Source: Arenicola marina
Taxonomy: Eukaryota; Annelida; Polychaeta; Arenicolidae
DNA length: 64,000 bases
Direction of reading: 5' to 3'
Assembly (NCBI GenBank): GCA_964019135.1
Contig: OZ025252.1
Span: 5,472,823 to 5,536,822, forward strand
Part shown: positions 24,701 to 32,561 of the stretch, piece by piece
How positions within the stretch are numbered: position 1 is the first letter of the stretch
Layout: the number at the start of each line of letters is the position of its first letter
The notes under the pieces: model-generated
What the model was told of the DNA's origin: nothing
The model's database searches: none
What the model saw: only the letters and a program-made list of their open reading frames with translations
Translations under genes and position numbers: made by a program

Positions 24701-27700
24701 CTTTCCTCATCTTGACAGCAGTGTCACCCACCTTCCCACGTCCTGACAGCAGTGTCGCCCACATTTACACACCCTGACAGCAGTGTTGCCCACCTTTTCT
24801 CATCTTGACAGCAGTGTCACCCACCTTTCCACATCCTGACAGCAGTGTCACCCACCTTTTCACGCCCTAACAGCAGTGTCACCCACCTTTCCACATCCTG
24901 ACAGCAGTGTCACCCACCTTTCCACATCCTGACAGCCGTGCCCTGGACGACGTCGACGAGCATGACACGACCGAAGCTGTCGGTGACGGCGGCCAGTCGG
25001 TTGTCAGGCGACAGGACGACGGACTCGCCCTCTCGTCGCTTGTCGTGGATGCCGAACCTGTGACACAGACAGAGGTTGATACGTGCAGAACAACTACAAC
25101 CAGGAAAAGCAGATAAATAGGCAGAAACACAGAAAAATACAGATATGCATAAACACAGATAAATACAGATATGCATTAACACATAGATACATATATGCTT
25201 AAACACATAGATACAGATATGCATAAACACACAAAGATAAGCAAACAACATAGATAGATACGTAAGAAATAATGTTATATGGATACACAGGTAACACATC
25301 TTGCTTAATCTATCATAATTCACGCATATGACAATCTTTAAAATTTGAACTTTGAAGTGAGGAATTAGTCATCGCCTTTTTTGTAAACAACGAGACGCCG
25401 CACCTTGACGGAAGTGACGTCGCCGGCTCGATCTTTGGCTTCTTCTCTCTGTGGTTTTCCACGTTATGTTTGTTGCCTAAGCCAAGCCAGCCACTGGAAA
25501 CAAATCAACATCATGTCACTGCTTACCGGTACATATACACGCATCACATACGCATGATGCAACAAATAACACTTTAGCCTGGATGGATGGTACTAAACGA
25601 CGAAAGGCCGATTACTCGATCTGGTCTCAGTTTGGTTGAATTTACAGTGTCGACCGCCATCATGTGACTCGGTTGGTATTAAATCAATATCCAAAAATAC
25701 TTAAGCGTGAACGGGTGCTTCCGTAGTTAGCTGTTGCTATCACTTGGGTGCCTTGGTTGACACTCGCAGCATCAAGAAGGATTCTTTTACTCGTTTGAGT
25801 CATAACGCTCCAATGGGGAGGATGAAGAGTGGACCCATGTCACCGGGGGTAATCCCCTTCCTCCTCCTCCTCTCTGTTAGAGGAAGAACATTGGAAGATC
25901 TTTGTCCTGTACGAACATCCGCACAACGAGGCGCAAACCCTAAACTTATGCTTGGCCTGGCAGAGCCTACGCTACACAGCCGTGGGCGCTAACCACCAGA
26001 CCATTTGCGCGACCCCTAGAAAGTGGCAGTGATGGCTGGCCTGGCAGAGCGCGCTAACCACCAGACCATTGGTGTGGCTTCTGAACCGTGGCAATGATGT
26101 CTGGCCTGGCAGAGCGCGCTAACCACTAGACCATTAGTGTGGCCCCTGGACAGTGGCAGTGATGGCTGGCCTGGCAGAGCTCGCTAACCCCCAGACCATT
26201 GGGGTGTCCCCTGGACAGTGGCAGTGAAGGCTGGCCTGACAGAGCGCGCTAACCACTAGACCATTGGGGTGGCCCCTGGACAATGGCAGTGATGGCAGGT
26301 CTCACCTGGCGGCAGAGATCTGGGAGAACAGGGCCGACTTGAGCTTGCTGGCGACAGCATGGGCCACGTCAGACAGCATGGGTTGTGTGCTGCCCTGGTG
26401 ACACAGAAGAAGAAAAAGAATATTAATCATTTTATTTGAACCAGAACACAGTAAGGATACAAAAATGTGATATATATATATATATATATATAGTGAAGTG
26501 GTGACTGGTCCAGGAATGGAATGGAATGTTGGTGTTTTAGGCCACTTTTGTGCACATACAGGCTAAATTGGGCCAAGGAACCTCCCGAGACGATGAAGGA
26601 TGAAGGAATGAAACATGCCCCAGATTAGGTGCCCGAGCCCGGATTCGAACCCAGGACCTATTGATCTGCGGTCTAGTGCGCTAACCACTACACCAGGGAG
26701 GCCCCCGACTGGTCCAGGAGACCTCCATTATGACCTGTGGTCGCTGGCATGGAGGCCACCTCGGCAAGAAAATATAAATCTGAATATGAATCAGATAAAC
26801 GCGGCATTCATCAATATATATATATCATTTTTCATGTATAGGATAGCAATATGGCTACAAGATATGTAAAATACGAAAGTATTAATGCTTGGGTGAACCA
26901 GGGACTTATACACGATAATATTAGGTTTCATTGGATCAGATGTCGTCGCCAGTCGATAAGATTTGAGTTGTGTTCCCCAAGGTTCTTCAGCGATAAGATG
27001 CGAGCAGACTAGTGGGCCATGACAGAGACAGCGCGGTCACTAGATGGCACCACTAACCTCCACAGCGTAGAAGAAGCCGATATAGGGCGCTCTCCCGGAA
27101 GTGACGTAGAGGTGGGACGCCGGGGGCGTGGACCGGATGGACGCCGTGTACCCGCCGATCATGGAGCCGGTCATCATCTGGTCGAAGGGGTTCGGCGTCG
27201 TCAGGCCTGCCGAGCAAACCACACGCCGCTGTTTATAATGCGTGCACACTAAACACTAGTTTGGACGGAAAGCGGGGCCCACTCAAACCACTTTTGCAAT
27301 GATCAGTTCACAGTTTATTGTTTACGTGTATGTATGTGCCTTGCAATATTTCTATTCAATACATAAAAAAATTACACTTTCCTGTCAACTCTACACAATA
27401 ACCGGCAATATATCCTCCTGGGAGGAGTTGGCGCCAAAGCAATCAATAATACTAAGAACACATTTGTCCGAGTTTGGCTTATTGCGGAGAGAATGTTTGT
27501 CATGTTATATGGGGTTAACTGTCCTCACCTGCCGAGGCGTGGTCAGCCACGTGGTCCTGGTCATGTAGCCCCCACTTCTTGTAGGCCAAGGGTGGAGGCT
27601 GTATCAGCTCACTACCGCTAGCGGCGGCTGAAACACGAAACAACAACATTACATCAATTCATTACAATAATAGATATCGATGAGAGCAACATCCGTATAC

Positions 27701-30700
27701 TGACATGGCCGGGTGTTATTATATGATCAGCCTCTATTCTGCCGACGATATATTGCAATACAATGGCTTCTTTTAGACACTTTCACCAAAGAATGTGATA
27801 TCGCGTCGAACGGGGAGGACTGAATAAAGCCATGACCCGGAGGTAAATGCCTATACCCTTCCAAGAGGGACATGGGATCTCCATGCTGCAAGAACAAAGA
27901 GGCAATCGCACAGTGCGTGGTGAATTTCACCCGATCTCCGACAGAATGGCTGGCACGATGGCTTCTATATACCTCTGGCGACCTGGTTCCTGCACGCTCG
28001 GAGGGACTGCACCAGGCTGAAGCCGTCTATTATCACCAACGACTTCCTGTACAGTATGGTCAGCTCCTCGTGCTGCAAGCAAACCCGAGAACGGAATCAA
28101 AGACAGAAAAGGACTACTACACATGTTGTGAGAGCAGCTTTCCCATCCAATATGCCATGAAACAAGCGCAAAGTGATACGTCCAGCCCAGACCTAACTCA
28201 ACCAATATTGATCGAGTTTTTCGCCTAAATATGAACAAAACTGTTTTCATTTTAAAAAGATGAGATTTCTTTCTGAGGTTTCCAACAGTGAAACACACGT
28301 GTAAACTCACCCAGACTCACGTAATACATATTCATTGGTTCGAATATTGTGTGAACTATGAAAGCGTTGTAGCAGGTATGCTGTGAATATATCCTCTTGT
28401 TTGTATTCTGTAGCATTTGTATTTCATTGGAGGTCGTCTGCGAGTTACTGGTGAGTATTACGTGAGTTTGTGCGAGTTACTGGTGAGTGGTCCAGGTTGC
28501 AGAGAGGGTGGACAAACCTTCTCGGCGTCGGCTGAATGTCTCGGAGGTTGATATGTTCGACATTTAATTTTCTCCACGGGTTCATCGCTGAATATCTGAG
28601 AGAGTAGCAATGTACCAGTCTAAAATAAGAAAGAAAACGCCACATCTAAGATCATGTTGGCTAATCTGGGCATAATTCAATGTACAAATAAAGCAGCCAA
28701 TCAGAATTATCTAGCCTGTCGAGCAAAGGGCAAACATCGAAATGCACAATTTAAGTATTCTATTCATAACTTGCTGATAAGTAGTACGTTCCTAATACCA
28801 GTACTTGTGAACCAGGTCATCAGCATTTAATGAGGTTGCTACATATACATGAAGTGAGTAAACAGTCGCATGGAGTACCTCAGTATAGACGCGCACATAT
28901 CCTGAGGAGAATCCAACCATGACTCCTGTCCAATCAGGACCCCCTTGTGTGCTTCTGGAAATACCATGTGACAGAACACTAACTACCCAGCGACAATCAT
29001 TCTGGTACTGGTAGCATGATGTAGGCTTACTGGCTGAAAGTACTGTTAATCTCCAATAAAATCAAAATGTATTTAGCTCCAGCATCCAGAAAATACAGAG
29101 AATCTTGCATAGCTCTATCAAAAATGATATTACTGAATGCATGGAAACACTCATTAAAGCTGTTTATGGTTTATAGTTGGCAACATAAAATGTTCTGGCA
29201 TAGTCCAGGGAACTATTACTGGTATACATATTAATATATGTAATGTACATGATAACACATGTTGGAAATTATCTGTACTAACCGTTTTTGAGAAGCCAAA
29301 GGCAAACACATCACAGCTGTAATTTTGTCTCTGGAAATAACGATTATCAGGTCAGCTAATTGCACTTGATATTTATGAAATAAAAACACATTATACCAGT
29401 ATCTTACTAAAAAATGATCACCTACATTCTAGTGTATATCTAAATCATGGTTTACACAGTCAGTATTAGAAATGTAACATATTCTGTCATGTTGTAAGCG
29501 TAGCCACTTTCATGGATTTCTGTGTTATCACGTCAATTGTCATTGGAAAAAGTTAAAATGTTAACAATTTGGGATGAAATCCCAGTACCTGTAATATATG
29601 TATAGGACAAAGCCACCATCTCTCTCCTTGTTTATCGTCATCAAATTAATGTATTCACTTCCATTAACAGATTTAAAATATCCAATTGTATTTGGAATCT
29701 CTAAATGTCAATACAATTACAAAGCTGATGGGGACTTTGATGAAGTTGATGGTTAATTCAGAGAAAGTCTCTCCTTTCTTCAGTATTATTATAAGTACCC
29801 TTCCTCTTGCTTGATGCAACCTTGGAAGACCACATTGAATTTCATTTGAACATCTTCATCTGCCTGGGAACTCCACTTTTCTGCAAAGCAACAACACAAG
29901 ACACTTTTCACAGCTTAGCAGAAATTTCAATTTTAATTTAAGTAAATCTACAAAGTTATTCAGAGTATAGAGATTCTAGCAGTATTATATTGTTCGGATA
30001 TTGCACAAACTTTTTCTTTAAGAGTTTACAATCATGTAAAAGATGTTAAGTCATGAAAATATTCATTATCCGTGAAAACAAGACAATACAAAAGTCATAA
30101 AAACAAACTTGACAATGTTAACACAGATATGAAGACAAATTTGTAATGCATATAGGTATACATACACTAGTGGAAATGTCAAGATAAAATAAAATATAAA
30201 GATATATACATTACTTACGTGCTAAAAGTGCTAGTCTGTCATCATTGGCAATAGCCATGAGGTCAGCTGCTGGAGAGATAGACACTTGACACTGTTGCAG
30301 CCATGATGACTGTAAGGAGACGCCAACACTGGCATCATCTTCACCTCCTCCTTCATATTCATCTTCATCCTTCCATCCCCAGTCTGAATCATCCCATCCC
30401 TCTGTCGTATCTGCAAAGAAATAAATTAAGTCCTATTATTTAATGATTTATATCTATAAGCTACCCTCTAAAAGTATATTTCTCATATAACAAATGGCAA
30501 GTTTCTTTACAAAGACTAAAACCTTGATATGTATTGCCTTACTTGATAACATACTTCTTCAACAATTATTTAAAGTATCCAAAAATCTAACTTATATAAT
30601 ACAAGTTGTATATGTAACTTTAAAGTTAGATCTAAATACATTTTGTTGATAAATTATGAAACTGGAGTACATTCCTTGGGGAATAACCATAACCAGGACC

Positions 30701-30970
30701 TGTCTCTTAGACCAACCACTGTTAAGCAAATGTGCCCAGTAAGGGGGGCCTAAGCCGCAAAGTTTTCCTTACTTCTGTATACTATACTCCACAGACCTAA
30801 GCTTAGTACATGTAACAGGCAGTATACAGATGTAGTGATTTTACGTTGTGCATTGCCATTGCCATTGGCTTACCATTTGATCTCACGTCATCTTTGAGAT
30901 GTGGCACAACGTATCGCTTGACACCACTGGCATCTAGAATGTTCGCTAGTAAGCCTAATTGACAGGACAT
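3944..30970 (-). CDS. RAB3GAP2: Rab3 GTPase-activating protein non-catalytic subunit (RAB3GAP2), 34 coding exons, complete
   Basis: RAB3GAP2 pairs with RAB3GAP1 as a GAP for Rab3 and, by family knowledge, a GEF for Rab18 in vesicle traffic and at the ER. Exons in transcript order: 30874-30970, 30219-30410, 29799-29880, 29283-29330, 28879-28954, 28518-28619, 27973-28072, 27529-27627, 27058-27206, 26306-26394, 25404-25493, 24918-25057, 22987-23117, 22546-22745, 21793-21875, 21284-21348, 19391-19481, 18242-18411, 17556-17883, 17085-17179, 16631-16727, 13981-14135, 12604-12835, 10846-11031, 10194-10300, 9547-9613, 9158-9228, 8513-8548, 8071-8145, 7331-7543, 6639-6728, 5180-5524, 4616-4774, 3944-4087. 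All junctions are GT-AG and all phases join without a break, giving 4404 nt or 1467 residues; the human protein is about 1393. Similarity to the vertebrate protein runs from the first residues ([12 protein letters not shown]) to the last ([10 protein letters not shown], stop). Exon edges were read by eye; a few could shift by some bases. Confidence 0.95.
4259..4615. repeat. 53-bp minisatellite spanning RAB3GAP2 exon 33 donor
   Basis: Six to seven copies of a 53-bp unit lie directly against the 3' end of exon 33. On the minus strand each unit contains the last coding bases of the exon (ACCGTCTCCTCGTGGATCCG) followed by the TTTAGTAAGTAG donor and a short intron piece. Several copies keep a usable GTAAGT. 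The array is therefore a tandem duplication of the exon-intron junction itself. Confidence 0.88.
6780..7175. repeat. Imperfect tandem duplication of about 187 bp, AT-rich
   Basis: The segment from about 6792 (GTGACCCAGACAACAC) recurs from about 6979 (GTTACCCAGACGACAC) with many substitutions. A partial third copy follows near 7141. It lies in RAB3GAP2 intron 30 and contains TATATA-rich simple sequence. No coding potential is seen. Confidence 0.6.
7331..14135 (-). CDS. RAB3GAP2: RAB3GAP2 exons 22-30: C-terminal helical region
   Basis: This part codes for residues about 842-1222. Exon 22 has [20 protein letters not shown], matching the vertebrate SPWWQQMR block. Exon 23 has [16 protein letters not shown] and [12 protein letters not shown]. 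Exon 24 has [18 protein letters not shown]. Exon 25 has [14 protein letters not shown], almost identical to vertebrates. Exon 28 is a 36-nt micro-exon coding [12 protein letters not shown], also nearly identical. Exon 30 has [14 protein letters not shown] and [10 protein letters not shown]. Exon 22 ends in a donor that has been duplicated by a SINE, and exons 22 and 24 both have acceptor-type minisatellites directly upstream. Confidence 0.93.
11032..12275. repeat. 95-bp minisatellite spanning RAB3GAP2 exon 24 acceptor
   Basis: About 13 copies with a 95-bp period start right at the acceptor of exon 24. On the minus strand each unit has GTTCACAG, then GGGTCCTGCCAGAG and TTTGTGGCCAAGTGG, which copies the first 35-40 coding bases of exon 24, then about 55 bp of intron. 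Each copy keeps an AG acceptor preceding exon-like sequence. One copy near 11705-11715 is shortened by an internal deletion. Confidence 0.93.
12880..13100. repeat. 19-bp minisatellite (TACATACATATCCATGTTG type)
   Basis: About 11 copies of a 19-bp unit lie in RAB3GAP2 intron 22, about 45 bp upstream of exon 23. It is intronic and shows no copy of exon sequence. Confidence 0.85.
13778..13974 (-). mobile_element. tRNA-derived SINE, copy 1, inserted at RAB3GAP2 exon 22 donor
   Basis: The element is about 197 bp with an internal pol III promoter on the minus strand: an A-box-like TTGGTGTAGTGG near its start and a perfect B box GGTTCGAATCC. Its tail is short tandem GGAAT/ATTCC repeats. It is flanked by the 11-bp direct repeat CGTTACCGTGG (13767-13777 and 13975-13985, plus strand). 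The right repeat overlaps the last five bases of exon 22 and its GT donor. The element is in the same sense as RAB3GAP2. Confidence 0.92.
14136..14490. repeat. 38-bp minisatellite spanning RAB3GAP2 exon 22 acceptor
   Basis: About 9 copies of a 37-40-bp unit begin at the acceptor of exon 22. On the minus strand each unit reads CCCTTCAG then ATGCTAGTGACGTCAT, which is the first 16 coding bases of the exon, then about 20 bp of intron. Copies differ by substitutions (CTTCAG or ATTCAG) but mostly keep the AG. Confidence 0.9.
14491..16630 (-). other. RAB3GAP2 intron 21, no gene seen
   Basis: This 2.1-kb stretch holds C-rich and G-rich runs (about 15300-15430), some short open frames and no recognisable exon. 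A weak internal duplication of AATCCGCTCGG occurs near 15460-15500. Confidence 0.5.
16631..23117 (-). CDS. RAB3GAP2: RAB3GAP2 exons 13-21: middle region
   Basis: This part codes for residues about 422-842. Exon 13 has [13 protein letters not shown] and ARRGILE; exon 14 has [31 protein letters not shown] and VPFHLALG; exon 15 has [13 protein letters not shown]; all match vertebrate RAB3GAP2 in order. Exon 19 (328 nt) is conserved at its start but carries a loop of about 35 residues rich in Gly, Ser and Ala (around residues 735-770) with no counterpart I recognise. Exons 20 and 21 resume similarity ([26 protein letters not shown]). Introns between exons 16 and 19 hold three large repeat arrays or duplications listed separately. 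Similarity is weaker in exons 16-18, placed by phase, splice sites and partial matches. Confidence 0.88.
17327..17600. repeat. Two-copy 138-bp duplication including RAB3GAP2 exon 19 donor
   Basis: The block from about 17327 repeats from about 17465 with a 138-bp offset. The second copy contains the true exon 19 end and donor. The first carries a near copy of the last 37 coding bases (17424-17460), with the same reading frame and an intact CTAG|GTGAGTG donor on the minus strand. Confidence 0.8.
18510..18546 (-). repeat. Partial duplicate of RAB3GAP2 exon 18 with its acceptor
   Basis: On the minus strand, CACACAG followed by about 36 bases resembles the acceptor and first codons of exon 18 (18411 downward). 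It lies about 135 bp upstream in the intron. It reads a variant of the exon's opening residues ([13 protein letters not shown] in place of [14 protein letters not shown]). Simple GT-rich sequence separates it from the true exon. Confidence 0.75.
18600..19222. repeat. 18-bp minisatellite (GATAGGCAGTGTGAGGAT)
   Basis: About 34 copies of an 18-bp unit; the rightmost 25 or so are nearly identical and the left ones diverge (TAGATAGGCATTGTGGGG type). Because 18 is a multiple of three, several reading frames stay open, giving long but meaningless frames. It is intronic, in RAB3GAP2 intron 17. Confidence 0.95.
19482..20945. repeat. 31-bp minisatellite at RAB3GAP2 exon 17 acceptor
   Basis: About 47 copies of a roughly 31-bp unit start directly at the exon 17 acceptor. 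On the minus strand each unit reads CATCTGTCTGTGTTATCAGG then GAGCTTTACCC. The true acceptor region reads CATCTGTCTGTGTGTCGCCAG then GG. The unit thus copies the pyrimidine-rich tract and an AG, so the intron contains dozens of decoy 3' splice sites. Long open frames over this array are repeat translations. Confidence 0.9.
21885..22030. repeat. 30-bp minisatellite near RAB3GAP2 exon 15
   Basis: Five copies of a 30-bp unit containing GAACAGTGGTACAAGGCGTG lie within 10 bp of the exon 15 acceptor. The copies share a CACGCC...TGTGTG theme with the acceptor region on the minus strand, but the homology is too short to call it junction-derived. Confidence 0.8.
23385..24917. repeat. 31-bp minisatellite spanning RAB3GAP2 exon 12 donor
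   Basis: About 50 copies of a 31-bp unit abut the 3' end of exon 12. On the minus strand each unit is GCTGTCAGGATGTGGAAAG (the last 19 coding bases) followed by GTGGGTGACACT (donor and intron start). The copy at the exon differs by only a base or two from the rest. Many copies keep AAAG|GTGGGT, so dozens of potential 5' splice sites follow the exon. Confidence 0.95.
24918..30970 (-). CDS. RAB3GAP2: RAB3GAP2 exons 1-12: N-terminal beta-propeller-like half
   Basis: This part codes for residues 1 to about 422. Landmarks shared with vertebrate RAB3GAP2 include an acidic Trp-rich stretch ([12 protein letters not shown], about residue 38), [33 protein letters not shown] (exon 5), [19 protein letters not shown] (exon 7), [11 protein letters not shown] (exon 8), [15 protein letters not shown] and [13 protein letters not shown] (exon 9), and [20 protein letters not shown] (exon 12). 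Family models place a WD-like propeller here. The start codon at 30968-30970 is chosen because the following residues match the vertebrate N terminus. Exons 3, 4 and 5 are only 82, 48 and 76 nt and were recognised by similarity plus phase. Exon 12 is followed at once by the 31-bp junction array. Confidence 0.93.
25960..26300. repeat. 65-bp array with tRNA-like 5' sequence
   Basis: Four to five copies with a 65-bp period end about 6 bp from the exon 10 donor. On the minus strand each contains AATGGTCTAGTGGTTAGCGC, which resembles the D-arm/A-box half of a tRNA or tRNA-derived SINE. No B box is repeated. The leftmost copy is longer and more diverged, perhaps the source SINE. Confidence 0.7.
26470..26492. 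repeat. (TA)n simple repeat
   Basis: About 22 bp of alternating TA next to SINE copy 2 in RAB3GAP2 intron 9. Confidence 0.9.
26516..26706 (-). mobile_element. tRNA-derived SINE, copy 2
   Basis: This element belongs to the same family as the other copies, on the minus strand. It has B box GGTTCGAATCC, the same body and an ATTCC-type tail. It is flanked by the 13-bp target duplication GACTGGTCCAGGA (26503-26515 and 26707-26719). It lies in RAB3GAP2 intron 9. Confidence 0.93.
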
Positions 30971-31380
30971 TGTGGTATACTAGTTTTTTCAACACACACA
31001 TGGAATTTAATTAATCAACCAGAGAAAAAGTTATCATCATGTCCTTTCTCATTTGGCTCCCAAGATGTCAACAAGCAAACCGATAACTTCCGGTGTGCTG
31101 TTTTCAGTATTTAGCCCCTCTTTCCTCGCGCGAAAGGCGAAGATTCACTGGTTTTAAAGATTGAACCTGTGAACAGGTGAACATTATCATCACTGTTCCT
31201 GAACTGCTGAGCAGCACCTCGTTGATAATGACCTGAAGATATGCCCATACGCATGGCCTTCATATCAATATGCATCGGCAAGGGAATAATAAGCAAATGT
31301 ATGAGATTAACTAACAAAAGACGTAGTCGTTGCTGATAACACAAATACTGAAAAATAGAATAGGCCCGAACATCTAAAAC
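30971..31380 (-). promoter_or_regulatory. RAB3GAP2 upstream region with ETS-like site
   Basis: This is the DNA immediately upstream of the RAB3GAP2 start codon. An ACTTCCGG at about 31086-31093 matches the ETS/GABP core common in TATA-less housekeeping promoters. No TATA box is obvious. Assignment rests on position and this motif. Confidence 0.35.
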
Positions 31381-31389
31381 CTATATTAT

Positions 31390-31678
31390 AGAAATCTAAA
31401 TGCGACTCCCTCGGTAATGCGATTCGCAACCAACATTTTGGCTAGCCTGAATGTTCAGACGTTACAGTTTGACAGTCTGATGCTTACTGTAACAGTCACA
31501 AGAACAAGTGTCAAGACTACCATCTGAACATTCAGGCTACATTTTGGCGTATTAAGCTTATATGACCGGCACGTAATGCAATCCCTTTGTTAGCTTGCTA
31601 CATGGTAGAGCAGAGTAGCAGTTAACCTGATTAGCTTTGCAGGCTGACAGAACAAGTCTTATAACGCAGGGACCACTG
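31390..31678. mobile_element. Mariner/Tigger-like element remnant
   Basis: The right end GTCTTATAACGCAGGGACCACTG at 31656-31678 is followed by TA and matches the terminal repeat of the element at 40295-40964. Internal segments also match (CCCTTTGTTAGC, GCTACATGGTAGAGCAG). The left terminus is missing or too diverged. A smaller MITE is nested inside. No transposase is present. It lies between RAB3GAP2 and XRCC3. Confidence 0.7.
31443..31539. mobile_element. 97-bp nested MITE with 17-bp inverted repeats
   Basis: Perfect 17-bp inverted ends, TAGCCTGAATGTTCAGA and its complement, bound a 97-bp non-coding element. The flanks carry the 9-bp direct repeat CATTTTGGC (31434-31442 and 31540-31548), a target-site duplication. 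The 9-bp length suggests a Mutator-type transposase, which is an inference. Confidence 0.8.
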
Positions 31679-32453
31679 TATACAATATTTTTAACTTAAT
31701 TTAGGAGGCCAAAAAATGGCAGCAATACCCAAATTTCAATGATTTAGTAAGTTACATAAGAAAGCCATACTTTCTCATGAGATGCACTGATTTAGCCCAA
31801 AAAAGTGGCTTAACAATTGGTTGTGTTATTTATTGCCTAAAATAACTCTGAACTTATCCATTAAAAATATAAATATATCATTTCCATTCAAAACATTTTT
31901 CAAATTTTCTCAGGAAAATATAGCTGGATGAGTAGGTTTTCATTAATTTATTTATAAGCTTACATCTTATATCCCTTACAGAATTTATTTATGCTAATAC
32001 TAGATTTTATTTATATTTATAAGTGATACTGATAGCAGATTAATAAATTTTCATTTCTGATCCCATTCTGATTAAAACCTGCATAATTTCAATTTAATGT
32101 CTATAACATTCTGTTAATAAGATTTGAGCAGTCATAAGCTAATGCTCCCTTTCCTTTTACATGATCCAGATAAATTATTTCAATGAGTGTGGCTTTGGCC
32201 AACTATTCTATGAGATATATAAGGTCTCTGCACTTATATACTTATATCATACCCATCTTTTTATAATCAATTATAAGGTAGGTAGGTTGTATTACGATTG
32301 CTAGGGACTTGAAACATGTCTCATAATATAACTCATTTTGCATATCATTTAAATCTTGTTCACTTGTATAAAACATACACATTACAAAAAGAAAAAACAT
32401 TCCTCATAACAAACATAAAATAACCTGTTGCCTTTTTAATCAGAAAGTTTGCC

Positions 32454-32561
32454 ATGAAGAGAAACCTGGTTCCAAGGACAACTGGTGCCAGCAACAATGC
32501 AGGAAAGATTGGAAGATCTAGATCTGCACCCCAGAATCAATGCACATTTGAAAAAAGGTAA
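32454..32561 (+). other. Upstream ORF overlapping the XRCC3 start
   Basis: An ATG at 32454 opens a 35-codon frame that overlaps the XRCC3 start codon in another frame and would stop just after the first coding splice junction in the spliced message. A good acceptor (CCTTTTTAATCAG, ending 32443) precedes it, suggesting an upstream non-coding first exon. The uORF could dampen XRCC3 translation; this is inference. Confidence 0.4.

Noticed and set aside
23385..24917. CRISPR-like array
   Set aside because: Units are directly adjacent with no unique spacers, and the locus is a eukaryotic intron.
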